From the NCBI RefSeq assembly GCF_000755285.1, contig NZ_BBMK01000001.1:496001-560000 (forward strand): a stretch of 64,000 nucleotides of DNA. The letters are read 5' to 3'. The translations under genes and the position numbers were made by a program. This DNA comes from Nonlabens ulvanivorans (GTDB lineage Bacteria; Bacteroidota; Bacteroidia; Flavobacteriales; Flavobacteriaceae). Below are positions 29,370 to 39,700 of this stretch, piece after piece; positions within the stretch are counted from its first letter, which is position 1; every line of letters starts with the position of its first letter. The notes under the pieces were generated by a model. The model did not search any database, was not told where the DNA came from, and saw only the letters and a list, made by a program, of their open reading frames with translations.

Positions 29370-31049
29370 ATGAGTGATACTACTAAACCTAATAACTTCA
29401 TAGAAGACATTATAGAAGACGATTTAAACAATGGTCTTTCTCAAGATAAATTACGTTTCCGTTTTCCACCAGAACCTAATGGGTTTTTACACATAGGTCA
29501 CGCTAGTGCAATATGTTTAAACTTTGGGCTAGGAGAGAAGTACAACAGGCCAGTAAACCTGCGTTTTGATGATACTAATCCTGCAAAAGAAGAAGCAAAA
29601 TATGTAGCTGCAATTCAAAAAGATGTTGAATGGTTAGGTTACAAATGGGATAATCTGTGCTATGCCTCAGACTATTTTCAAGAGCTTTATGATTGGGCAG
29701 TACAAATGATTAAAGATGGTAAAGCTTATATAGATTCACAATCTAGTGAAGAAATGGCCGCTCAAAAAGGAACACCTACACAACCTGGTGTAGATGGACC
29801 TTATCGCAATAGAAGTGTGGAAGAAAATCTTGCACTTTTTGAAGGAATGAAGAATGGAGAATATGGTGAAGGAGAACACATCCTGCGTGCTAAAATTGAT
29901 ATGCAGTCTAATAACATGCTCATGCGTGATCCTATCATGTATCGTGTAGTGGATAAAGCGCATCATAGAACCGGTACCGACTGGAAAATCTATCCTATGT
30001 ACGACTGGACACATGGAGAAAGTGATTATTTAGAACAAATCTCACACTCTTTTTGTACGCTCGAATTTAAACCTCATAGAGAGCTTTATGACTGGTTCCT
30101 TGATCAAGTTATCGATAAAGATAAAATACGTCCTAAGCAACGTGAATTTGCGCGTAGAAACGTATCACATACCGTGACCAGTAAACGTAAACTTCAAAAA
30201 CTGGTAGAAGCTGGTGTTGTTAATGGATGGGATGATCCACGTATGACGACCATATCTGGTTTAAGACGTCGCGGTTACACTCCAGCATCATTAAAAAACT
30301 TTGCAGAGTCTATAGGAATTGCAAAACGTGATAACCTAGTAGATATGAATCACCTCGAGTTTCACTTGCGAGATGATTTAAATAAAACTGCAGATCGTGT
30401 GATGTGTGTATTAGATCCAGTAAAACTGGTCATTACTAACTATCCAGATGATCAGGTAGAAATCCTTCAGGCAGAAAATAGTCAAGAAGACGAGTCTCGT
30501 GGTTTTAGAGAAGTTCCTTTTTCAAAAGAACTATACATAGAACGTGAAGATTATAGAGAAGAGGCAAATAAGAAATTCTTCCGTCTTAAAAATGGAAAAG
30601 AAGTACGTCTTAAGAACGGATACATCATTAAAGGTGAAGGTTGCCTTAAAGATGCAGATGGTAACATTACAGAAATTCATGCTACCTATGATCCAGATTC
30701 TAAAAGTGGTAGCGGTACAGAAGCTAGTATGCGCAAGGTAAAAGGTACACTTCACTGGGTAAGTGCTGCTCATGCAGTACCTGTAGAAGTACGTCTTTAT
30801 GATCGTCTATTTACAGTACCATCACCAGATACAGATAAGGAAAAAGATTTTATGGAGTTTGTAAATCCTGATTCTCTAGAAGTCATTACTGCAATGGCTG
30901 AGCCAGCAATGAAAAACTTGAAAGTAGGTGATATTGTACAATTTCAACGTATGGGATATTTCTGTGTTGATCCAGATACTACAGAAGATCAAATGGTATT
31001 TAACCGTACGGTAACCTTGCGAGATACCTGGGCAAAGCTAGAAGACTAA
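29370..31049 (+). CDS. glnS: Glutamine--tRNA ligase
   Basis: The 559-residue protein has the class I HIGH motif in RFPPEPNGFLHIGHASAI and a KMSKS-type loop in VTSKRKLQKLV, followed by the GlnRS anticodon-binding beta-barrels. It charges tRNA-Gln directly. The ATG at 29370 (MSDTTKPNNFIEDIIEDDL) is chosen over an upstream TTG that overlaps the promoter. Confidence 0.96.
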   Translation: MSDTTKPNNFIEDIIEDDLNNGLSQDKLRFRFPPEPNGFLHIGHASAICLNFGLGEKYNRPVNLRFDDTNPAKEEAKYVAAIQKDVEWLGYKWDNLCYASDYFQELYDWAVQMIKDGKAYIDSQSSEEMAAQKGTPTQPGVDGPYRNRSVEENLALFEGMKNGEYGEGEHILRAKIDMQSNNMLMRDPIMYRVVDKAHHRTGTDWKIYPMYDWTHGESDYLEQISHSFCTLEFKPHRELYDWFLDQVIDKDKIRPKQREFARRNVSHTVTSKRKLQKLVEAGVVNGWDDPRMTTISGLRRRGYTPASLKNFAESIGIAKRDNLVDMNHLEFHLRDDLNKTADRVMCVLDPVKLVITNYPDDQVEILQAENSQEDESRGFREVPFSKELYIEREDYREEANKKFFRLKNGKEVRLKNGYIIKGEGCLKDADGNITEIHATYDPDSKSGSGTEASMRKVKGTLHWVSAAHAVPVEVRLYDRLFTVPSPDTDKEKDFMEFVNPDSLEVITAMAEPAMKNLKVGDIVQFQRMGYFCVDPDTTEDQMVFNRTVTLRDTWAKLED

Positions 31050-31075
31050 TATTTTCTAAATGTTTTGAATAATTA

Positions 31076-31091
31076 CGCTTTCGCGAAAGCG
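31076..31091. repeat. Iterated palindrome copy 7 (intergenic)
   Basis: Perfect core within TACGCTTTCGCGAAAGCGTA, 27 bases after glnS. Confidence 0.95.
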
Positions 31092-31100
31092 TATCTTATA

Positions 31101-31157
31101 AAATCCTTCTTATTTTAACTGTAATTAGTAATAATTATGTTGATTTAAGAAGGATTT
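31101..31157. terminator. Inverted repeat downstream of glnS
   Basis: AAATCCTTCTTA and TAAGAAGGATTT form a perfect 12-bp inverted repeat with a 33-base loop. No T-run follows; it may be a weak terminator or a processing site. Its right arm is part of a 20-base string that recurs in the oriC region. Confidence 0.35.
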
Positions 31158-31214
31158 AATATATATACCATAATTGTTAACCGGTTATTAACGTATTACC
31201 ACATACAATGTGTT

Positions 31215-31222
31215 TATCTTTG
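31215..31222 (+). promoter_or_regulatory. -7 promoter box for the YtxH operon
   Basis: TATCTTTG, 31 bases before the YtxH ATG. Confidence 0.55.
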
Positions 31223-31253
31223 AATCAATTAATAATCAATAAATTAAACGAAG

Positions 31254-31607
31254 ATGGCAAAGACAGGAAACGCATTAGTAGCATTAGTAGCAGGAGCAGC
31301 AATAGGAGTAGCAGCAGGCTTGCTTTATGCACCAGAAAGTGGTGAGAAAACAAGAAAGAAATTAAAGAAAAAAGCTGATAGAGCACAAAAGGATATTAAA
31401 AATCAAGCGCAAACTGCCTATGATACTTTAACAACCAAAGCGTCAGAATATAAAGGAACGTTAGATGAACGCATTGAAACCGCGTTATCAACAGCAAGCT
31501 TTAAAGCAGATGACGCTATCGTTTCTCTAGAAAGAAAACTAGAACAATTGAGAGCGCAAAACGCAAAATTACAGAAGCCTAAGGTTAATGGAAAAACAAC
31601 GGTATAA
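31254..31607 (+). CDS. YtxH domain protein
   Basis: The 117-residue protein starts with a glycine/alanine-rich membrane span (ALVALVAGAAIGVAAGLLYA) followed by PESGEKTRKKLKKKADRAQK, the YtxH hallmark, and a Lys-rich amphipathic helix. It is membrane-anchored with a long cytoplasmic coiled tail. YtxH proteins are linked to general stress. It is first of three compact genes with the next two membrane/soluble partners. Confidence 0.85.
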   Translation: MAKTGNALVALVAGAAIGVAAGLLYAPESGEKTRKKLKKKADRAQKDIKNQAQTAYDTLTTKASEYKGTLDERIETALSTASFKADDAIVSLERKLEQLRAQNAKLQKPKVNGKTTV

Positions 31608-31616
31608 ATCTTATTC

Positions 31617-32003
31617 ATGGGAAAAGGTATAAGTGAGAATATTCAAGAATTTACCACCGCTACTCAAAGTTTCATAGAGTCTTCTATAAACTACCATAAA
31701 CTCGATCTTTATAAAAAAGTGATGAGTGGTGTGATATCGAGTAGTCATAAACTGTTATTGGGATTTTTTTTACTGATATCAATTCTATTTTTAAGTCTAG
31801 CTGCTAGCGTTTATTTAGGTGACTTATTAGATAACGACGCTCTTGGATATTTAATAGTTGGGCTATTTTATTTCCTTTTAGTTATTCTGGTAGCTATCTT
31901 TATGAAACCAGTCATCGAGAAAAGTTTACTGCGCAAGACCAGCCAGCAATTCTTCAATTCAAATGAGGATATAAAAATTGATAAGTATGAGAGTTTACAA
32001 TAG
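31617..32003 (+). CDS. Phage holin superfamily III-like (YqjE/DUF1469-type) membrane protein
   Basis: The 128-residue protein has an amphipathic start and two adjacent hydrophobic spans (LLLGFFLLISILFLSLAASV and YLIVGLFYFLLVILVAIFM). The pattern is that of YqjE-type envelope proteins, often encoded with YtxH and a small DUF6327 protein. The holin-like label reflects topology, not lysis. Its 3' end overlaps the next gene by 17 bases. Confidence 0.7.
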   Translation: MGKGISENIQEFTTATQSFIESSINYHKLDLYKKVMSGVISSSHKLLLGFFLLISILFLSLAASVYLGDLLDNDALGYLIVGLFYFLLVILVAIFMKPVIEKSLLRKTSQQFFNSNEDIKIDKYESLQ

Positions 32004-32193
32004 TTTTGACGAGATAGATAGAGATTTAAGGTACTTACAGTTGCAAAAGCAAGTGGATCAAGAAACCATGAAGCTAAATCTTAATGAAGTAAAAGAAAGC
32101 TTCTCTGCAGTGTCAGTTTTAACGAGCATAGTAAGTTCTATAGCAAAGAAAGCAGTCATCCTTAAAACAGTTAATAAACTGATAGGAAGATAA
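31987..32193 (+). CDS. DUF6327-like small protein
   Basis: The 68-residue protein reads MRVYNSFDEIDRDLRYLQLQ and then a helical, Lys-rich remainder ending KLIGR. I take ATG 31987 rather than an upstream TTG. It belongs with the two genes before it, as in other Flavobacteriia, and probably interacts with the YqjE-type protein. A clear terminator follows. Confidence 0.65.
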   Translation: MRVYNSFDEIDRDLRYLQLQKQVDQETMKLNLNEVKESFSAVSVLTSIVSSIAKKAVILKTVNKLIGR

Positions 32194-32222
32194 AATTGTG
32201 TTGAAAAAGAAAAAAGAAAAAG

Positions 32223-32251
32223 AAAAAGCACCGCAATTGCGGTGCTTTTTT
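32223..32251. terminator. Bidirectional terminator
   Basis: AAAAAGCACCGCAA / TTGCGGTGCTTTTT is a perfect palindrome with A and T tracts, between convergent genes. Confidence 0.9.
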
Positions 32252-32274
32252 ATTTTAATAAGGTTGGTTAAACC

Positions 32275-33243
32275 TTAATCTTGCCAGCCATCAGCATCGT
32301 TATTCTTTTTTGCTTCAGCTTCTTCTTTATTCTTATTTGTTTTCTTCATTTGCTCACCTATCTGCGCACTAGCGGTAAAACTAGCAATCATGTTGTTTAG
32401 CATGTCACTACCTGCTTGTGGTGAATTAGGTAATAATATTAAGTTAGACTGTGTAGCCTCACCTATAGATTGTAATGTATCGTAGTGCTGTGTTACTACA
32501 ATTAGGGCACTGGCTTCTTGAGAATTGATACCAACATTGTTTAAAACATCAACACTTTCTTCTAGACCTCGAGCGATTTCACGACGTTGATCTGCGATAC
32601 CTTGACCTTGTAAACGTTTAGATTCAGCCTCGGCACGTGCTTTTGCAACAATCTTGATACGATCTGCTTCTGCTTCATACTCAGCAGCTGTTTTCTCGCG
32701 CTCTGCTGCATTAATACGATTCATAGCTGCCTTTACCTGTATGTCTGGATCAATGTCTGTTACAAGCGTTTTAATGATGTCATATCCATAATCCATCATC
32801 GCCTCGTTCAATTCACGTTTTACAGCAATTGCAATATCATCTTTCTTTTCAAAAACATAATCTAATTTCATTTTAGGAACCTCTGCACGTACTACATCAA
32901 ATACGTATGATGTTATTTGATCATGTGGGTTTTGTAATCTGTAAAAAGCATCATACACTTTTTCTCTTCTTACTTGAAACTGTACAGATATTTTAAGACG
33001 TACAAATACATCATCTTTAGTTTTAGTTTCTACAATAACATCTAATTGTTGAATTTTAAGATTGATACGTCCGGCAATTTTATCAATTAATGGAACTTTA
33101 AACTGTAACCCAGAATGGCGCATACTGGTAAATTTTCCAAAACGCTCAATAAGAGCAGCTGTTTGTTGCTTTACCGTAAAAAATGAACTGAAAATTAGTA
33201 GAAGTATGATTACTCCTAAAATTGGAAAAATTAATTGTCCCAT
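32275..33243 (-). CDS. SPFH/band 7 domain membrane protein (QmcA/stomatin-like)
   Basis: The 322-residue protein has one N-terminal span (LIFPILGVIILLLIFSSFFT), the SPFH domain (residues ~25-190, QTAALIERFGKFTSMRHSGL ...), then an Ala/Glu-rich coiled coil (AAEYEAEADRIKIVAKARAE) and a charged tail. It is expected in the inner membrane as an oligomeric scaffold, possibly for a protease. It starts divergently from the beta-barrel gene at 33313. Confidence 0.88.
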   Translation of the reverse strand: MGQLIFPILGVIILLLIFSSFFTVKQQTAALIERFGKFTSMRHSGLQFKVPLIDKIAGRINLKIQQLDVIVETKTKDDVFVRLKISVQFQVRREKVYDAFYRLQNPHDQITSYVFDVVRAEVPKMKLDYVFEKKDDIAIAVKRELNEAMMDYGYDIIKTLVTDIDPDIQVKAAMNRINAAEREKTAAEYEAEADRIKIVAKARAEAESKRLQGQGIADQRREIARGLEESVDVLNNVGINSQEASALIVVTQHYDTLQSIGEATQSNLILLPNSPQAGSDMLNNMIASFTASAQIGEQMKKTNKNKEEAEAKKNNDADGWQD

Positions 33244-33312
33244 AGTTAGTGTTTTAAGTTTGTTTAAAGATACAGTACAATTAGTCTTATTTTAGCAAAA
33301 TAAGTTACACCT

Positions 33313-33948
33313 ATGAAACATATTTTAGCTTTTACAGCTGTTATTTTGCTAGCTTTTTATTCAAATGCTCAAAGAAGACAAGCTTCAAATAATAGATTAG
33401 GTATAGCCCTAGATGCTACCTTTTTTAGTTTAAACACTGATGATGTAGCGGTCGATGGTAAAGTAGGGTGGAGCGCTGGATTAGAAACCAGAGGATCCTC
33501 TAGACCTTATTGGGATATGATTTTTGGAATACACCTTTTTAATAATAAATTTTCTGTTCAAGAGGCATTAACACTTGATGAAATAGATATGAGTGTTATA
33601 GGTGCAGAGGTTAAGTTATTGTGGGCTTATAAAATTGATAATAGAGATTATCTTTCTTTAGAAATAGGACCTGCCGTATCTTTTAATGGTGAATTTAAGG
33701 TAGCAGATAAAAGGTATGAAGACAGTATTATTACAGGTAGTAGTGCTGTTACGGTAGCTTCTTTTCAAGAAACATCTCCAGTTAATATAAATGGTATTGT
33801 CGGTTTAAGTGGTGGATCAGAAAAGATTAGATTTTCTGCTCACTACCACTATGCATTTTTAGATGTTTTAAATGGTAAAAACGCTTTAAGCGAAGAACTC
33901 AACGGTAATATGAGTTATATCACCGCTGGAGTTCGCTTTTATTTTTAA
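33313..33948 (+). CDS. Putative outer-membrane beta-barrel protein
   Basis: The 211-residue protein has a signal peptide (MKHILAFTAVILLAFYSNAQ) and alternating strand patterns, ending in aromatic SYITAGVRFYF as in outer-membrane barrels. No specific family is recognised. It is convergent with gltX; the two overlap by 4 bases at their stops. Confidence 0.65.
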   Translation: MKHILAFTAVILLAFYSNAQRRQASNNRLGIALDATFFSLNTDDVAVDGKVGWSAGLETRGSSRPYWDMIFGIHLFNNKFSVQEALTLDEIDMSVIGAEVKLLWAYKIDNRDYLSLEIGPAVSFNGEFKVADKRYEDSIITGSSAVTVASFQETSPVNINGIVGLSGGSEKIRFSAHYHYAFLDVLNGKNALSEELNGNMSYITAGVRFYF

Positions 33949-35462
33949 GATAACTTCTTTATAGCACGTTGAATGCGAGCGATAGTTTGATCTTTACCTA
34001 TCATACTTGCGATTTCGAATACATCAGGTCCCATCAAACTACCTACTAATGATAATCTTAATGGCATCATTACTTTACCAAATCCCATTTCTTGACCAGT
34101 AATCCAGCCTTTAATTGCAGTACTTAAACCGGTAGCGCTATCATCAGTGCAGTCTTCAATAATTTTAATCACATCTGTCATGATGTTAGAAGTATCTTCT
34201 TTCCAAGCTTTTTTAGCTGCCTTTTCATCATATGAATCTGGTGCAGTAAAGAAGAAACCAGCCAGTTCAAAAAGATCTTCTGTAAAAACAGCACGTTCTT
34301 TCACTAGGCCACAAACTATATTCACATAATCCTGTGATCCATAATCGATAGCTTTTTCTTCTAACGCTTTCGCAAAAGCGGCACCTATAACAGCATCATC
34401 TTGTGCAACATACCATTGTTGCTGAAACCATTTAGCTTTTTCCGGATCATATTTTGCACCAGAACTATTTACCTTATCAAGACTAAAAGCTTGAACTAAT
34501 TCATCTAGACTGAAAATTTCTTGTTCAGTTCCTGGATTCCATCCTAAGAACGCTAGAATATTGATCATTGTTTCTGGAAGAAAACCATCTTGTTTGAAAC
34601 CTGTAGATATTTCTCCACTTTTAGGATCTTTCCATTCTAATGGGAATACAGAAAAGCCCATTTTATCACCATCACGCTTACTTAATTTTCCTTTTCCCGT
34701 AGGTTTAAGTATTAATGGTAGGTGAGCAAACTTAGGTCGTTCCCATCCAAAGCTTTCATAAAGCAATACATGCAATGCCATGCTAGGCAACCATTCTTCA
34801 CCACGTATAACGTGAGAAATTTTCATATCATGGTCATCTACCACATTAGCAAGGTGGTAGGTAGGCATTCCATCACTTTTAAATAGTACTTTATCATCGA
34901 TAAGTGAAGTGTCTATTTCAATCCCTTTTCGGATTTCATCAAACATGTGTAGTGTTTTCAACTCTGGCTTAAAACGGATCACATAATCATCTCCACGATT
35001 GATACGTTCTTTTACTTCATCACTAGATAAGGTAAGAGAATTGGTAAAATCGCTACGATTGTTATGATTGTATATAAAAGTTTCCTTTATTGCTTCTGCA
35101 TTTTCACGAGCCGTTTGCAATTCTTGTGCAGTATCAAATGCATAATAGGCAGCACCTTTTTCTATAAGGTCTAGCGCATATTGTTTATACATTGATTTGC
35201 GTTCGCTTTGTCTATAAGGTCCACAATCTCCTTCTTTTCCTGGTCCTTCATCATAAGGAATATGACACCAGTTTAAAGCGTTAATAATATAATCTTCAGC
35301 ACCTTCTACATACCTGTTTTGGTCTGTATCTTCAATACGTAGTACAAAAGTACCGTTGTGTTTTTTTGCAAATAAATAGTTGAACAATGCTGTTCTAACG
35401 CCACCTATGTGTAATGGTCCCGTAGGACTAGGTGCAAATCTTACTCTTACTGAAGTGCTCAT
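33945..35462 (-). CDS. gltX: Glutamate--tRNA ligase
   Basis: The 505-residue protein has the HIGH-type motif in RFAPSPTGPLHIGGVRTALF and KMSKS-type KLSKRDGDKMGF, with a C-terminal helical anticodon domain. It charges tRNA-Glu. A one-mismatch palindrome copy at 34365-34380 encodes AFAKALEEK in the variable C-terminal domain. Confidence 0.96.
   Translation of the reverse strand: MSTSVRVRFAPSPTGPLHIGGVRTALFNYLFAKKHNGTFVLRIEDTDQNRYVEGAEDYIINALNWCHIPYDEGPGKEGDCGPYRQSERKSMYKQYALDLIEKGAAYYAFDTAQELQTARENAEAIKETFIYNHNNRSDFTNSLTLSSDEVKERINRGDDYVIRFKPELKTLHMFDEIRKGIEIDTSLIDDKVLFKSDGMPTYHLANVVDDHDMKISHVIRGEEWLPSMALHVLLYESFGWERPKFAHLPLILKPTGKGKLSKRDGDKMGFSVFPLEWKDPKSGEISTGFKQDGFLPETMINILAFLGWNPGTEQEIFSLDELVQAFSLDKVNSSGAKYDPEKAKWFQQQWYVAQDDAVIGAAFAKALEEKAIDYGSQDYVNIVCGLVKERAVFTEDLFELAGFFFTAPDSYDEKAAKKAWKEDTSNIMTDVIKIIEDCTDDSATGLSTAIKGWITGQEMGFGKVMMPLRLSLVGSLMGPDVFEIASMIGKDQTIARIQRAIKKLS
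34365..34380. repeat. Iterated palindrome, one-mismatch copy in gltX
   Basis: CGCTTTCGCAAAAGCG differs from the consensus at one base but still encodes Ala-Phe-Ala-Lys-Ala (minus strand). Confidence 0.75.
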
Positions 35463-35482
35463 TATCGCCGTTTTTAAGGCTG

Positions 35483-35490
35483 CAAAGATA
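35483..35490 (-). promoter_or_regulatory. -7 promoter box for gltX
   Basis: TATCTTTG on the minus strand, 20 bases before the gltX ATG. Confidence 0.5.
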
Positions 35491-35588
35491 ATATTTGTAA
35501 GTTATGAGTTCAGTGTTAACAGTTAAGACTTTCTCAAGAAAGTGGTTCTCTATAGCTATGGAAGGACAATAATTAACGATTATAAATG

Positions 35589-36650
35589 TCAATTTTTATT
35601 TTCAGATAATTCTATCATTTCTTGTGGCACATGTTTATTGACAATTGAAAACCACAAAGGTGGTATCATAGCAATAACCATCATAGTAGGATATCCATAG
35701 GGTAGTTGTGGACTGTTTTCATGATAATCTAATAGTTGATACTTTTTATTTGCTCTATAGTGATGATCACTATGTCTAGTAAGTTCATAAAGCAAAATTC
35801 TACCTAGTGCATGGTTAGAATTCCAGCTATGAATTTCTTTTACTACTTCATATCTACCAGATTTCTTCTGTGCTCGTCTCAATCCATAATGTTCTAGATA
35901 ATTTATAATTTCTAGTAAACTAAATCCGACTACAGCAATACATAATGCTATTATAGAAGTCATCCATGATAATGAAATACCGATAATCATTAAATAACTC
36001 AATTGTATAACTGAGTACCAAAGCATATCATTTTTTACTGAAAATATTGATTGATCTTTTGCTATCAACAATCTTTTTTGAATACTCCATGAGTTCTTAT
36101 ACTGATTGATAACAGAACGCCACCAGAATGCATATAGATTTTCATTATATCGCGCACTTGCTGGGTCCTCAGGTGTTGCAGCATTTACATGATGTCCATA
36201 GTTATGCTCTATATAAAAATGCATGTAGAGACTAGGTAATAACAGTATTTTACCTAGAAAACGTTCCCACGAATTTTGTCTGTGACCTAATTCGTGAGCG
36301 ACATTTATACCATTACTACCAGCCACTATTCCTAACGTAAAGATCAAACCTATTACTTCATAAGTTTCAAAATTACTGATAGAATACGTATATAAACCAT
36401 AAATAAGAACACTAAATATGATAGGTACATTTAACCACAATAAGATGTCAAATAATTTATTTTTCAACTTACTCTCTTTACTTTCCGCATCTAAATTGCT
36501 AGTTAAAGATGGCATGATTAGTTCAATTAATGGTACGATTGTAAAAACAATTAATGGGGGGGTAATAAATAAAGCAAATCCTCTATAATAAATACCAATC
36601 ACGCACAAAATAGGAACGATATATGCGGTTAGGTATTTGAGATCTTTCAT
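35589..36650 (-). CDS. Alkane 1-monooxygenase (AlkB-like)
   Basis: The 353-residue integral membrane protein carries the non-haem di-iron histidine boxes in order: HELGH (119-123), EHNYGHH (148-154), NYLEHYG (250-256) and RHSDHH (292-297). The NYLEHYGL motif is specific to AlkB alkane hydroxylases rather than general desaturases. It would hydroxylate the terminal carbon of medium-chain alkanes with rubredoxin-supplied electrons, but no rubredoxin gene is nearby. A C7 run (minus) encodes Pro-Pro at residues 31-32. Confidence 0.9.
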   Translation of the reverse strand: MKDLKYLTAYIVPILCVIGIYYRGFALFITPPLIVFTIVPLIELIMPSLTSNLDAESKESKLKNKLFDILLWLNVPIIFSVLIYGLYTYSISNFETYEVIGLIFTLGIVAGSNGINVAHELGHRQNSWERFLGKILLLPSLYMHFYIEHNYGHHVNAATPEDPASARYNENLYAFWWRSVINQYKNSWSIQKRLLIAKDQSIFSVKNDMLWYSVIQLSYLMIIGISLSWMTSIIALCIAVVGFSLLEIINYLEHYGLRRAQKKSGRYEVVKEIHSWNSNHALGRILLYELTRHSDHHYRANKKYQLLDYHENSPQLPYGYPTMMVIAMIPPLWFSIVNKHVPQEMIELSENKN

Positions 36651-36780
36651 GATTAAGATGATTAAACTATTGAAACTTTAAGGTCGTAATTTTCTTAAAG
36701 AACGAGTTCTAATATACACCATATCATAAACATCGTGCTCATTGCGTTATATTTACCCTACATAGACGACATATTAAGTG

Positions 36781-39700
36781 ATGAATAACTTTCAAATCAT
36801 AGAGCACAAGCTCAAACTTTTTATTAAAAAGTACTACACAAATGAGATCATTCGTGGTATTATTTTATTCCTAGCGATAGGATTATTATACTTTCTATTT
36901 ACTGCTGTTATCGAGCATTTTTTATGGTTGAGCTCTACAGGTAGGACAATTTTATTTGCTCTTTTTGTATTAGTACAGGCAGCATTATTGTTTAAATTTA
37001 TTGGTATACCATTAGCGAGACTTTTCAAATTATTTTCAGGTATTGATTTTAGAGATGCCAGTAATATGATAGGAACTCATTTTCCTGAAGTATCAGATAA
37101 ACTAATCAACATATTACAATTACATAAAAATGGAGGAGATGATGAATTAACTTGGGCCAGCATAAATCAAAAAAGTGAAGAGCTTAAACCTATTCCTTTT
37201 TCTCTCGCAATCGATTTTAAGAAGAACACGGCATATTTAAAATATCTAGCAATTCCACTATTAATTATTGCCGCGCTTTTTTTCACTGGCAATAATGATG
37301 TTTTAACAGAAAGTACAAAACGCGTTGCAGACTTTAATAATGAATATATCCCACCAGCACCATTTACTTTTAAGCTGCTCAATGATGATTTGAATACATT
37401 ACAGAAACGTGACTTCAAACTTAATGTAGAAGTTTCAGGAAGAACAATTCCCGAAAACGCAAGTATTCATTTTAATGATCAAACCTATTATTTAACGCAA
37501 GACGCTCCAGGAAGATTCAGTTTTGTATTTAATAATCCATCTATAGACACTCCATTTTATCTTAAAGCAAATGAAGTGCGTAGTGAGAATTTTGAACTTA
37601 CTGTCGATGCTGTCCCTTCCATTAATAAATTTGAATTATTGATGGACTATCCATCCTATACTGGTAAGAAAGATGAGGTTATAAAAAGCACGGGAAATGC
37701 TCTGGTTCCACAGGGAACTAAGATTACTTGGAAATTAGAAACCGCTGCGACAGATCATGTAGATTTTAAATATACTAATGCTGTAGAATCGTTTGAGAAG
37801 GATGGTAATGATTTCGCTTTCGCGAAAGCGATATTAAAACCACTTAAATATGCTATCTCAACATCAAATATGAAAGCAAAGGATTTTGAAGAGTTGAACT
37901 TTAAAATTGAAGTTACTAAGGATGATTATCCAGAATTAACAATGGAAATGAAGAAAGATAGTATTCAAGAAGATATTCTTTATTTCAGAGGTCAAGTAGC
38001 TGATGATTATGGGATTAGAAAGATACAGCTTGTTTATTTTGAAAGTGATAATAGCGCAAGTCAGCAGATTTATGAGATAGGAAAAAATCGTGGAACATTT
38101 GATCAATTTTTGTTCACCTTTCCAGGAAATCTATCGTTAAAAGGTGGTAAAAATTATCAATTTTATTTCGAAGTGATTGATAATGATGCTGTTAATAATT
38201 TTAAAAGTTCAAAGAGTCAGGTTTACGGTTTTAAAAAATCAACAAAGGAAGAAGAAGAGCAAAAACAATTACAAAATCAAAAGGAATCTTTAGAAGAGTT
38301 AGAGAAATCATTACAAGAACAAGAAAAACAACAAGAAGAACTTAAAGAAATAAGTCAAGAGCAAATCGAGAAAAAACAACGTGGTTTTAACGATAAGAAA
38401 AAATTAGAACAAGCTCTTAAAAATCAACAGGAGCAAGAGCGCGAGATGCGTCAACAAATGGAAAAAATGAGGGATAATTTAGAGAAGTCTAATCCTGAAA
38501 GAGATCCTATGAAAGAGGCCTTAAAAGAACGTTTACAACAAAGTGAAGAAGAGATTAAGAAAAATGAAGAATTACTTAAAGAGCTTCAAGAGTACCAAGA
38601 TAAGTTAAGTAAACAAGATCTTAAAGAGAAAATTGAGAAAGCTCAAAAGAACTCAAAGCAACAAAAGCGTAATTTAAAACAATTGTTAGAGCTCACAAAA
38701 ATGTATTACGTCACGCAGAAGTATGAGCAAATGATTGACAAGCTGAAGGACATTGCTCAACAGCAAGAAGATCAATCAAAAAAAGAAGGTGATAAGAATA
38801 AGAAGTCTGAACAGGATAAGTTAAATGAAGATTATAAGAAATGGGAAAAGGAATTACAGGAACTAGAGAAGGAAAATAATGGTCTTAAAAAACCTATGAA
38901 GTTAGATTTTGATCCACTTAACTCACCAGAGATTAAGAAAGAACAGCAGCAATCTAGTGATGATCTTGAGAATTCTAAAACGCCAGATGCGAGTAAAAAG
39001 CAAAAAAGTGCTGCAGATAAAATGAAAGAGCAAGCGCAAGCTATGAAAGCTCAAATGAGTTCGGGTAAATCTGAGAAATTGAAAGAGGATGCAGATATGT
39101 TGCGTCAGATATTAGATAACCTGATAGTGTTTTCAAAGGAACAAGAAAATGTACTTAATGGTGTGAAGAATTTAAATAGAAATAGTCCAAATTTTGGTAA
39201 AAAACTTAAAATCCAAAAGGATCTTGAGAAAGCCTTTAAGCACGTTGACGATAGTTTATTTGCCCTCGCATCCCGTAATCCAGAGGTAGGAATAGAAATA
39301 AATAGAGAAGTAACCGATATTTACTATTATATTGATAAATCTTTGGTACAACTAAGTGATTTTGAGATGAATAAAGGGCAGATATCACAGCAGTTCACTT
39401 TGAATGGTGCTAATAAACTAGCAAACCTACTTAGTAGCGCTATGGATGCTATGAATAATGCGATGGCATTACCCGGCAAAGGTGAAGGAGAACCTGGTGA
39501 AGGTCAAAGTTCGGGTTTTCAACTACCTGATATCATTAAGAAACAGGAGTCTTTGATGAAAGAAGGTGAAGATGGAACGGAAGGTAACGATGGTAAAAAA
39601 CCTGGTGATGGTGAGGGCAAAAAGCCTGGTGAAGGTAAACCTGGAGAATCTGGTCCACCTGGTCAAGGAGGAAAAGATGGTCAAGAAGGTCAGTCGGGTG

